DNA from: Alphaproteobacteria bacterium
Lineage (GTDB): Bacteria; Pseudomonadota; Alphaproteobacteria; Rhizobiales; Aestuariivirgaceae
Length of the DNA stretch: 42,437 nucleotides
Assembly: GCA_020441605.1 (NCBI GenBank)
Contig: JAGRLX010000182.1
Coordinates: forward strand, 1-42,437
Reading direction: 5' to 3'
Position numbers and translations under genes: made by a program. Below, piece after piece: positions 24,133-32,110 of this stretch (position 1 is the first letter of the stretch; each line of letters opens with the position of its first letter). The notes under the pieces were generated by a model, which was not told the origin of the DNA, did no database searches, and worked only from the letters and a program-made list of their open reading frames with translations.

Positions 24133-26210
24133 TCCGCCTTGCGACCGATGTCGGTGGCACCTTCACCGATCTCGTCGGCTTCGACGATGCGACCGGCCGG
24201 TTGTTCACGGCAAAGAGCCTTACCACGCCGCATCACCATGCGCAGGGCGTTGTCGATGTCATTGTCCAGGCCATCGCAGAAGGTGGTCTTGATCCCGTCG
24301 CAATCGGCTACTTCGTGCACGGCGGAACGACGGTGATCAATGCCATCCTCGAGCGCAAAGGTGTTCGCACCGCGCTTGTAACCACCCGAGGTTTCCGCGA
24401 TGTCCTTGAGATCGGCCGGGGCAACCGGCCAGATCTTTACAATCTCCGGGCCAAGACCCCCGATCCCTTCGTGCCGCGGGCATTGCGCTTCGAAATTACT
24501 GAGCGAGTGGCGGCCGATGGCAGCGTCGTGCGACCCCTGGCCGAGGAGGAGCTTGCCCCGATCGCCGAGGCCTGCCGGAACCAACAGGTGCAGGCGGTCG
24601 CCATCGTCTTTCTCCATTCCTATCGCAATCCCGAGCATGAACGCAGATGTGCCGATGCCTTGCGGGCCATGCTGCCCGGCGTGACGATATGTGCAAGTCA
24701 TGAGATTTCCCGCGAATGGCGCGAGTACGAGCGGACCAGCACTGCGGTGCTAAATGCCTATGTGCAGCCGATTGCAGCCCGTTATGTCGAAAACTTGTCG
24801 GGTGAACTGGAGGCGCTGCGCATTAGCCGGCCCTATTACCTGATGCAGTCCAACGGCGGCGTCACCCGATTCGAACAGGCCGTCGAACGGCCGCTGACGC
24901 TGATCGAGTCTGGCCCGGCGGGCGGCGTGGCCGGCGCCATTCGTGTGGGCGAGGCCCTTGGCCTCGATGATGTGCTTTATCTCGACGTCGGCGGCACCAC
25001 CGCGAAGTGCAGCCTCATCCGGGCTGGGCGGCCAGAAATCCTGTCGCTTTACCGCCTCGAACACACTCGGACGTCGCCGGGGCACACAGTCCAGGTTCCG
25101 GTTGTCGATATCGTCGAGATCGGTGCGGGTGGAGGATCGATCATCCGGACCGATGCCGCGGGACGGCTGCGCGTCGGTCCTGACAGCGCCGGCGCCAATC
25201 CCGGCCCGGTCTGCTATGGCCTTGGCGGCAGCGAACCCACGCTGACAGATGCTGCGACCCTCCTCGGGTATTTGGACCCCGAACATTTCGCCGCCGGACG
25301 AATGAAGCTGGACGCATCAGCGGCACGGCGCAGCTTCGAGACGCTGGGCGCCTCAATCGGAAGGTCGGCCGAGGAGATCGCTGCCGATGCCTGGCGCATC
25401 GCCATCGCGAGTATGATCAGCGCGCTCAAGCTCGTGACGGTGGAGCGCGGTCATGATCCGCGCCGCCTGACACTCATTGTCAGCGGTGGAGCCGGTCCGC
25501 TGTTCGCCGCACAGCTCGGCGCGATCCTGCAATGCCGGCAGGTGGTCATTCCACCGTTCTCCGGCAATTTCTCCGCTTGGGGCATGTTGGCAGCTCCGCC
25601 ACGGTTTCACTTGCGCCACAGCTTCTATTGCCCGCTCGTCGACGCAAGCCTTGCCGCCGTGGTTTCGGCATTCGACGACCTCGCGGCACAGGCGCATGCA
25701 TTTCACGGAGCGGCCACCAAGCCCCGCCTGAGTCATTTCCTCGACATGCGCTACGCTGGCCAGGAACACAGCGTCACAGTAGAAATCGGCGCAAAGATGA
25801 CGGCCTCCGCCATCGCCACGCTGTTTCATACAGCCCATGAACGAGCCTACTCCTTTTCCATTCCCGACGGCGCGATAGAAATCACCAATGTGGCCATCAT
25901 GGCCGAACTCGATGTGGCACTGGTGAGCTTCCCGGCTGCCGGGTCCGAACAGGTAGCGATCACGCGCGCACCGCGCCGCGTCTATATTTCCCATGCAGCA
26001 GAAGTAACCACCGGCAACGGCGCCTGGTCGGCAACTCCGGTTTTCGAACGCCATTCCTTGCCGCCAGGCTGGTCGGCATCCGGTCCGGCCCTGATCGAGG
26101 AGAGCAGTTCGACCACGGTCGTCCATTCTGGACAGCGGGCACACGTGGCAATCGGTGGCATTCTCTGCATCGATCACGCATCTTCCGAGAATCAGCACGC
26201 CTTGGGCTAG
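24129..26210 (+). CDS. hyuA: Hydantoinase A/oxoprolinase family protein (second pair)
   Basis: 693 residues; the ATG overlaps the hyuB stop (ATGA, 24129-24132), and the frame open upstream of it is ignored. ASKHA ATPase motifs DVGGTFTDLVGF, HGGTTVINAI, TTRGFRDVLEIGRGNRPDLYNL, EITERVAADGSVV, REWREYERTSTAVLNAY, MQSNGGVTRFEQA, ESGPAGGVAGAI, LDVGGTTAKCSLI, IGAGGGSI, GPVCYGLGGSEPTLTDA and VSGGAGPLFAAQL: a complete, conventional HyuA. Partner of the HyuB encoded just before it. It phosphorylates the substrate with ATP so that ring opening or carboxylation can proceed. It shares the general plan but limited wording with the first HyuA (12763-14838), pointing to a different substrate or reaction step. 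Confidence 0.92.
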   Translation: MIRLATDVGGTFTDLVGFDDATGRLFTAKSLTTPHHHAQGVVDVIVQAIAEGGLDPVAIGYFVHGGTTVINAILERKGVRTALVTTRGFRDVLEIGRGNRPDLYNLRAKTPDPFVPRALRFEITERVAADGSVVRPLAEEELAPIAEACRNQQVQAVAIVFLHSYRNPEHERRCADALRAMLPGVTICASHEISREWREYERTSTAVLNAYVQPIAARYVENLSGELEALRISRPYYLMQSNGGVTRFEQAVERPLTLIESGPAGGVAGAIRVGEALGLDDVLYLDVGGTTAKCSLIRAGRPEILSLYRLEHTRTSPGHTVQVPVVDIVEIGAGGGSIIRTDAAGRLRVGPDSAGANPGPVCYGLGGSEPTLTDAATLLGYLDPEHFAAGRMKLDASAARRSFETLGASIGRSAEEIAADAWRIAIASMISALKLVTVERGHDPRRLTLIVSGGAGPLFAAQLGAILQCRQVVIPPFSGNFSAWGMLAAPPRFHLRHSFYCPLVDASLAAVVSAFDDLAAQAHAFHGAATKPRLSHFLDMRYAGQEHSVTVEIGAKMTASAIATLFHTAHERAYSFSIPDGAIEITNVAIMAELDVALVSFPAAGSEQVAITRAPRRVYISHAAEVTTGNGAWSATPVFERHSLPPGWSASGPALIEESSSTTVVHSGQRAHVAIGGILCIDHASSENQHALG

Positions 26211-26259
26211 ACTGCCAAGCGACTGCAACGTCCACTCACCACGAGGCCATAGCTCCCCC

Positions 26260-28959
26260 GTGTCTATCCGAAATCTCAAGTTCCTCTTTGCCCCCCGTTC
26301 AATTGCCCTGGTCGGCGCCAGCGAAAAGCCTGGCACCGTCGGACAGGTATTGGCGCAAAACCTGCTGGCGGGAGGATTCAAGGGCGAGGTGACGCTGGTC
26401 AATCCGCACCTCGATGCGCTGTCGGGCCATCCCGTCCTGCCAGATGTTGAAAGTCTCGCGTCAGCACCCGATCTCGCCGTCATCGCCACGCCGCCACCAA
26501 CCGTTCCCCATCTGATAGGAGCGCTCGGCACCAAGGGAACCAAAGCCGCCATCGTCATCACCGCGGGCTTCGGCGAGACCGGCGAGGCCGGCCGCAAACT
26601 CCAACAGACCATGCTGGAGGCCGCTCGCCCGCATCTGTTGCGAATCCTCGGGCCCAATTGCTTCGGCACCGTGATTCCACGCCTTGGTCTCAGCACCAGC
26701 TTCGGCCGGGTCATGCCGCCATCCGGCAGCATCGCCCTCGTTTCCCAGTCGGGCGCCATCAATGCCGCAGTAAGCGATTGGGCCGCGGCACGGCGCATCG
26801 GCTTCTCGCATCTCGTCTCTCTGGGAGGGATGGCGGACATCGATTTTGGCGATGTCCTCGACTATCTGGCCGGCGACACGACGACCAGCGCCATCCTACT
26901 CTATATCGAAGCGATCACCCAGCCACGCAAGTTCATGTCCGCCGCCCGCGCCGCCGCCCGCACTAAGCCGGTCATCGTGGTCAAGGCCGGCCGGAGTTCC
27001 AGTGGTGCTGCTGCCGCCGCCTCCCACACCGGCTCGTTGACTGGTGCCGACGATGTCTATGATGCCGCCTTCCGCCGCGCCGGCATGCTGCGTGTCGACC
27101 GCCTGGAACATCTGTTCGAAGCCGTCGAGGCCCTGAGCCTGCTTGCACGGCCAGCGGGCTCGCGCCTCGCCATCATCAGCAATGGCGGAGGGTTGGGTGT
27201 CATGGCCGCCGATGCCGCGGCGGCCGAACGGATCAGCCTTGCCAAACTGGACCAGGCCACGATTGCTCAACTGGACGCGGCACTGCCCCCCACGTGGTCA
27301 CGGCACAACCCCGTCGATGTCATTGGCGATGCCTCGGATTCCCGCTATGTCGCGGCCCTCGATGCCGTGGCCAGCGATCCCAATCTCGATGCCGTGCTCG
27401 TCATTCATTGCCCCACAGCGATCCAGTCCAGCACACAAATCGCCGAAGCAGTGGTTGAGCGGATCGGCGACGGCCTGAAGGTTCCCGTCTTTGCCTGCTG
27501 GGCTGGCGGTGTCTCGGTGGTCGAGGGACGCGAAAGGCTGTCTGCATCCGGAATCGCAAATTTCAATACACCTGAAGAAGCCGTGAGAGCCTTCGCGCAG
27601 ATTGCCACTTTCTGGCGGAACCAGGAACATCTTCTGGAGGTACCTCCCGCCCGGCCCGTCGACCTCGCTGCCGACCAGGCCGGTGCGCGGCGTATCCTTG
27701 ACGATGCTCAGCGGCGCCATCTTGCCTGGCTCGATGCTGGACAGGCGCTGTTGCTCATGGAAGCCTATGGTATCCCTGTAGCCAAGTCGGTGGTTTGCCG
27801 CGACGCCGGTGAAGTGGCGCGCGCCACCGAAGCTATCGGCGGACCTGTGGCCTTGAAGGTTGTCTCGACCCAGATCCTGCACAAGTCGGACGTTGGCGGT
27901 GTCATGCTCGGGCTTGAGAGCGGCGATCAGGCCCGAAAAGCGGCCGAAGCCATGATTGACCGCCTGGCCCGCCTCGATCCGGCGCCGCATATCGACGGCT
28001 TTCTGGTTCAGGCGATGATCAGGCGGCCACAGGCCCGCAGTCTCCTGGTGGGCATGACCTGCGATCATACATTTGGCCCCGTGGTCGTGTTCGGCCATGG
28101 CGGCACCGCCGTCGAGGTGATCGCCGACCGGTCCATCGGCCTGCCACCAATCAACCGCAAGCTCGCCCGCGACATGATTGAGCGCACCCGCGTCCACCGT
28201 CTGCTCCAAGCTTACCGTGACGTACCCGAGGCCGATCTCGATGCCGTCGCCAGCACTCTGGTCCAAGTGTCGCGGCTGATCATCGACAATCCGGACATCG
28301 TTGAACTCGACATCAACCCGCTCCTCGCCGACGAAACCGGCGTGATCGCCGTCGATGTTCGGGTTCGCATCGCGCCGGACGCTCAGATCGGTGATCGCCG
28401 GCTGTCGATCAGTCCCTATCCGCGCGACCTCGTGGCAACGCTGGCCCTGCCGGACGGCAGCGGCCTCGTGCTGCGCCCAGTAACACCGGAAGACGGTCGT
28501 TCGCTGACGCGAATGCTCGAACGGTGCAATGCCGGGCCAGGTGGCTTCCTGACCCGTGATGCCACGGCCTATCTCACGGCACCGCGGGCGACACAGATCG
28601 ACTACGATCGCCAGATGGCCTGGGTCGCCGAGCGGCCCGGTCAATCGCAGGACGCGCTGGGCGCCATCTGCATGAACGCCGATCCTGATAACGAATACGC
28701 CGAAGTCGTCCTCGCGGCCGGACCAGATGCAAACCCCGAGGACATCGTCGATATACTCTTGAGCCAAGTGATTGCTCTCGCGAGAACGCGCGGTATCGGC
28801 ACTCTCACGGCCAATCTCGACTGGTCTAGCACGCGCCTGGCAGCGCTCCTCCAGGCGCAGGGCTTTGCAGGGGCAACTTCCGGCAGATCATCGATCCTAG
28901 ACCCACTCACATTGCGGCTTGCCGTCACGCCCAGCGGCGGAGGGACATCGCACGCTTGA
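26260..28959 (+). CDS. NDP-forming acyl-CoA synthetase with C-terminal GNAT-like domain (Pat-like)
   Basis: 899 residues from GTG 26260 (weak ribosome binding site). CoA-binding Rossmann domain (APRSIALVGASEKPGTVG, ~10-135, ending ILGPNCFG) and ligase domain (ALVSQSGAINAA, LYIEAI). His256 in SHTGSLTGADDVYDAAFRRAG is the expected phosphohistidine; as I recall, Salmonella Pat lacks it, so this enzyme may still make acyl-CoA. An ATP-grasp domain follows (LLMEAYGIPVAKS to VVFGHGGTAVEVIADRSIGLPPIN, ~495-690; ELDINPL ~725). Residues ~755-899 resemble a weak GNAT acetyltransferase domain (LRPVTPEDGRSLTRMLERC, ARTRGIGTLTANLDW). It follows hyuA after 49 nt with no terminator seen, so it may be co-transcribed. 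Its 3' end overlaps the convergent dehydrogenase gene by 35 bp. Confidence 0.85.
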   Translation: MSIRNLKFLFAPRSIALVGASEKPGTVGQVLAQNLLAGGFKGEVTLVNPHLDALSGHPVLPDVESLASAPDLAVIATPPPTVPHLIGALGTKGTKAAIVITAGFGETGEAGRKLQQTMLEAARPHLLRILGPNCFGTVIPRLGLSTSFGRVMPPSGSIALVSQSGAINAAVSDWAAARRIGFSHLVSLGGMADIDFGDVLDYLAGDTTTSAILLYIEAITQPRKFMSAARAAARTKPVIVVKAGRSSSGAAAAASHTGSLTGADDVYDAAFRRAGMLRVDRLEHLFEAVEALSLLARPAGSRLAIISNGGGLGVMAADAAAAERISLAKLDQATIAQLDAALPPTWSRHNPVDVIGDASDSRYVAALDAVASDPNLDAVLVIHCPTAIQSSTQIAEAVVERIGDGLKVPVFACWAGGVSVVEGRERLSASGIANFNTPEEAVRAFAQIATFWRNQEHLLEVPPARPVDLAADQAGARRILDDAQRRHLAWLDAGQALLLMEAYGIPVAKSVVCRDAGEVARATEAIGGPVALKVVSTQILHKSDVGGVMLGLESGDQARKAAEAMIDRLARLDPAPHIDGFLVQAMIRRPQARSLLVGMTCDHTFGPVVVFGHGGTAVEVIADRSIGLPPINRKLARDMIERTRVHRLLQAYRDVPEADLDAVASTLVQVSRLIIDNPDIVELDINPLLADETGVIAVDVRVRIAPDAQIGDRRLSISPYPRDLVATLALPDGSGLVLRPVTPEDGRSLTRMLERCNAGPGGFLTRDATAYLTAPRATQIDYDRQMAWVAERPGQSQDALGAICMNADPDNEYAEVVLAAGPDANPEDIVDILLSQVIALARTRGIGTLTANLDWSSTRLAALLQAQGFAGATSGRSSILDPLTLRLAVTPSGGGTSHA

Positions 28960-30031
28960 CCCGTTCTTGGGCAATCTCCTGGGCTACGGCACGGGCCGCC
29001 TTTTTCTCACGCGCGGCGCGTGCCAGTATCTCATTTGTGTTTTGCCGGATCTTGGCCTCGACGATCTCCAGTGCCGCCGCTTCCGTTCCGCCATGGTACT
29101 CGGTCACCGCCGCGATGACCCCACCTGCGTTGGCGATGAAGTCCGGCACAATAAGGACGCCACTAGCCTGCATGATCGCCTCTGCGGTAGCCGTGGCGGG
29201 TATATTGGCACCTTCGATGACGATCTTCGCCTTCAGCTCGCTGGCGTTGGCCTCCGTGATGACATCAGGGCGCGCCGCCGGCACCCAGATATCACAATCG
29301 ACGCCGATGACCGCGGCGCCATCCGCCTTGCGGCCCTCGGGATAATCAAGGACGCTGCCGCCCTCGCCCTTGATTTTCGTGAGGACAGAGACATCGATGC
29401 CGTCCGGATGGATCAGCGTTCCCCGGTTATCGGAAGCCGCGACCAGAACGCTCCCGCGCACCACGAGTTCTCGGGCAGCATGGCGGCCAACCGCGCCGAA
29501 CCCCTGCACCGCGACCCTTGCGCCCTTCAGGGTCATGCCCCTCGCCTCTGCCGCCACTTCTGCCGCCACCGCGCAACCAAGGCCTGTGGCACCTATCTGG
29601 TCAATGGGAATGCCGCCAAGTTCGCGCGGCAATCCCACCGCACGGCCGATTTCGTCGCGCACCCATGCCATGCTGCGTTCATCGGTACCCATATCTGGTC
29701 CCGGCACGTAATCAACGAGATGACGGATACCGCCGGCGAAAGCCCGGATGAGTTCCTCCTTGGCGCCGGCAGGCATGCCCGGATCCGCGAAGATGACCGC
29801 CTTTCCGCCACCATGCGGCAGACTGGCGGCAGCATTCTTGAGAGTCATGGCCCGCGCGAGCCGGCTGCATTCCGCGAGCGAGACATCGGGTGCCATCCGC
29901 ACTCCACCAACCGCAGGACCGCATGCAACGTTGTCGATGACCACAATGGCCCCGTAGTCCGGCCGACGTCCGAAAAGATGCAGAACTTTGCAGGGTCCGA
30001 GATCGTCGGACATCGGCGGCAAATCATTCAT
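28925..30031 (-). CDS. Glu/Leu/Phe/Val-family amino acid dehydrogenase, leucine/valine type
   Basis: 368 residues from the ATG at 30031 (AGAGGA about 8 nt upstream); a GTG at 30049 is in frame but less likely. N-terminal dimerisation/substrate domain with Lys65 and catalytic Lys77 in MTLKNAAASLPHGGGKAVIFADP, wording close to leucine dehydrogenase. The Rossmann fold follows with GFGAVG near residue 180 and EGANIPATATAEAI downstream. Reaction: L-amino acid + NAD+ + H2O to 2-oxo acid + NH3 + NADH. Its operon mates are 2-oxo acid dehydrogenase E1/E2 genes, so branched-chain amino acids are the most plausible substrates. Its start overlaps the E2 stop by 8 nt, and its end overlaps the convergent acyl-CoA synthetase by 35 bp. 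Confidence 0.87.
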   Translation of the reverse strand: MNDLPPMSDDLGPCKVLHLFGRRPDYGAIVVIDNVACGPAVGGVRMAPDVSLAECSRLARAMTLKNAAASLPHGGGKAVIFADPGMPAGAKEELIRAFAGGIRHLVDYVPGPDMGTDERSMAWVRDEIGRAVGLPRELGGIPIDQIGATGLGCAVAAEVAAEARGMTLKGARVAVQGFGAVGRHAARELVVRGSVLVAASDNRGTLIHPDGIDVSVLTKIKGEGGSVLDYPEGRKADGAAVIGVDCDIWVPAARPDVITEANASELKAKIVIEGANIPATATAEAIMQASGVLIVPDFIANAGGVIAAVTEYHGGTEAAALEIVEAKIRQNTNEILARAAREKKAARAVAQEIAQERVKRAMSLRRWA

Positions 30032-31133
30032 CGCTTTGTTCCTCTTCACTATCGTCTCGATCTTCGCCCTCCAGATGGCGCTGCATCGCCATCAGGAATC
30101 GGACTGCCTCGCCACCGGTGATGGCCCGGTGGTCAAAGGAGAGCGACAACGGCAGCAGACGGCTCGGCTTCGCCTGCCCGTCGACCATTCGGACCCCATC
30201 GAAGATTCGGCCAGCTCCGATGATCGCCACTTGTGGCGGGACAATCACCAGGCTGGCATGAAGTCCGCCGAGCATTCCGAAATTCGATAGGGTGATCGTC
30301 TGTTCCGCGAGTTCCGCTGGGGCCAGGCTGCGGTCGACCACTGCTGCCTTCAGTCGATTGATTTCACAGCGCAATGTCCGCCGGTTGGGCGGCTCAGTCA
30401 TCCTCATCCGGAGAGTCGGCACGAAGAGGCCCTCGGCCGTGTCCTGTGCCAACCCCATGTTGATGTGATCATGCAAAGTCAGTGCCTGGACCGCAGGGTC
30501 ATAGCGCGCGTTGAGGCGTGGCTCGACCAGAACCGCCGCTCGCAACGCAAGAATCAGCCGCAACGTCACATCGCTCTTGTCTGGCCAGATCGAAATGTCC
30601 GCAACCTCCGTTACCGTCGCCGGAACGATGGCCGACCCGGATCGTGCCATGTTGTCCGCCATGCTGCGCCGGGCGCCTCGTAACGCGATGACTTGTCCCG
30701 CCCCTTGCGACGGGCATGCAGACTCAAGATCCGCTGAAGTGATGACACCATCAGGACCACTGCCCACGATGCCGGCAAGGTCGACGCCAAGTTGGCGGGC
30801 GCGGGCCCGCAGTGCCGGACTGATCCGGACGGGATTGCGGGACTGTTGAGCAGCCTCGGGCAATACCCCTACCAGAGCGGGCGCCGCGGATTCCGCCGTA
30901 TCTCCGACGAACTCTACCAGCGGCGCTCCCACCTTCAGGATGTCTCCCGGCTTGCCGTGGATCGCCGCGATGCGGCCAGCCTGCGGCGACGGGATCTCGA
31001 CCACCGCCTTCGCTGTCTCGACGGCTGCGAGCGGCTGTCCTGGCACCACCCGGTCACCAGGCGCGACGTGCCAGCTCACGATCTCGGCCTCGACCAGCCC
31101 CTCGCCAAGATCGGGAAGCGCGAAGCTGGTCAT
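30024..31133 (-). CDS. bkdB: 2-oxo acid dehydrogenase E2, dihydrolipoamide acyltransferase (branched-chain type)
   Basis: 369 residues, compact. One lipoyl domain (1-78) with lipoylation Lys42 in VETAKAVVEIP, a short linker, an E1/E3-binding domain (ISPALRARARQLGVDLAGIVGSGPDGVITSADL, ~104-136), and a CoA-acyltransferase domain to ~355. The active-site motif reads S-F-D-H-R-A-I-T-G-G: His335 is present, but the Asp of the usual DHRxxDG is Thr339. The very acidic tail (EDRDDSEEEQSDE) is unusual. It should move the branched acyl group from E1 to CoA. It overlaps E1beta by 4 nt (ATGA, 31130-31133) and the dehydrogenase downstream by 8 nt. No E3 gene is nearby, so E3 would come from elsewhere. Confidence 0.85.
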   Translation of the reverse strand: MTSFALPDLGEGLVEAEIVSWHVAPGDRVVPGQPLAAVETAKAVVEIPSPQAGRIAAIHGKPGDILKVGAPLVEFVGDTAESAAPALVGVLPEAAQQSRNPVRISPALRARARQLGVDLAGIVGSGPDGVITSADLESACPSQGAGQVIALRGARRSMADNMARSGSAIVPATVTEVADISIWPDKSDVTLRLILALRAAVLVEPRLNARYDPAVQALTLHDHINMGLAQDTAEGLFVPTLRMRMTEPPNRRTLRCEINRLKAAVVDRSLAPAELAEQTITLSNFGMLGGLHASLVIVPPQVAIIGAGRIFDGVRMVDGQAKPSRLLPLSLSFDHRAITGGEAVRFLMAMQRHLEGEDRDDSEEEQSDE

Positions 31134-32110
31134 GTGTACCTCATTGCCTGGGAGACAGCGTCGACGATCTGCTGCTGTTGCGGCATGTAGCGTGCTTCGA
31201 GCCGCGGCAAGGGCATCACCGTATCGGCGCCCGCCACACGGATCACCGGTGCCAGCAACGACATGAGGTCATGCTGAGCGATCCGCGCCACCACCTCGGC
31301 GCCGAAACCGCAGCTGAGTGGTGCCTCCTGCACCACCACGCAGCGCTTGGTCTTTTCAACCGACTGGAGAACCGTCGCGGCATCGAACGGCGAAAGCGTG
31401 GCGACGTCGATGACCTCGCACAGGATATCCGAAGCGGCGAGTTCATCCGCCGCGGCGCGGACTTCCTGCATCATGGCACCCCAACCGACCAGTGTCACGT
31501 CGCGTCCGTCGCGCTCCACGATGCAGCGATCGAGCGGCATGGACACGCCATCGTCGCGCACCCTCTCCCTGAAGGCCCGATAGAGGCGCGTCGGTTCGAG
31601 AAAGACCACCGGGTCCGGCGACCGTACCGCGGCCAGCAGCAAACCATAGGCCCGCGAAGGCGTTGATGGCACTACCACCCGCAAGCCAGGAATATGGGCG
31701 AACATTGCCTCGGCGCTCTCCGAATGGTGCTCCGGCGCATGGACACCACCGCCAAACGGCGTGCGCATCACCATCGGGCAACAAAGGCGCCCCCGCGTGC
31801 GGTTGCGCATACGGCTCGCATGATTAGCCAGCTGATCGATGCAGGAATACATGAACCCCATGAACTGGATTTCCGCCACCGGCCGATAGCCACTTGCAGC
31901 AAGACCCACCGAGAGGCCGGCGATCAAGGCCTCCGACAGCGGCGTGTCGCGCACCCGGCCGTCTCCGAAGGCCTTCCAGAGCCCCTCCGTCGCGCGGAAG
32001 ACACCGCCGTTGCGCCCAACGTCTTCCCCGAGCAACAAGACTTTTGGATCGTCCCGCATTGCCCTGTGCAGCGCAAGGTTGACCGCCTCCACCAGATTGA
32101 TTTCAGCCAT
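31130..32110 (-). CDS. bkdA2: 2-oxo acid dehydrogenase E1 beta subunit
   Basis: 326 residues from the ATG at 32110; the longer frame upstream lies inside E1alpha and is not homologous. Transketolase-like Pyr domain with LGEDVGRNGGVFRATEGLWKAFGDGRVRDTPLSEALIAGLSVGLAASGYRPVAEIQFMGF, where the Glu of GED activates thiamine diphosphate. Then RTPFGGGVHAPEHHSES, PSTPSRAYGLLLAAVRSPDPVVFLEP and the C-terminal domain (VTLVGWGAMM, EVIDVATLSPFD, EAPLSCGFGAEVVARI). Normal length for bacterial E1beta. Forms a heterotetramer with the E1alpha encoded upstream (8-nt overlap) and feeds E2 downstream (4-nt overlap). Confidence 0.9.
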   Translation of the reverse strand: MAEINLVEAVNLALHRAMRDDPKVLLLGEDVGRNGGVFRATEGLWKAFGDGRVRDTPLSEALIAGLSVGLAASGYRPVAEIQFMGFMYSCIDQLANHASRMRNRTRGRLCCPMVMRTPFGGGVHAPEHHSESAEAMFAHIPGLRVVVPSTPSRAYGLLLAAVRSPDPVVFLEPTRLYRAFRERVRDDGVSMPLDRCIVERDGRDVTLVGWGAMMQEVRAAADELAASDILCEVIDVATLSPFDAATVLQSVEKTKRCVVVQEAPLSCGFGAEVVARIAQHDLMSLLAPVIRVAGADTVMPLPRLEARYMPQQQQIVDAVSQAMRYT

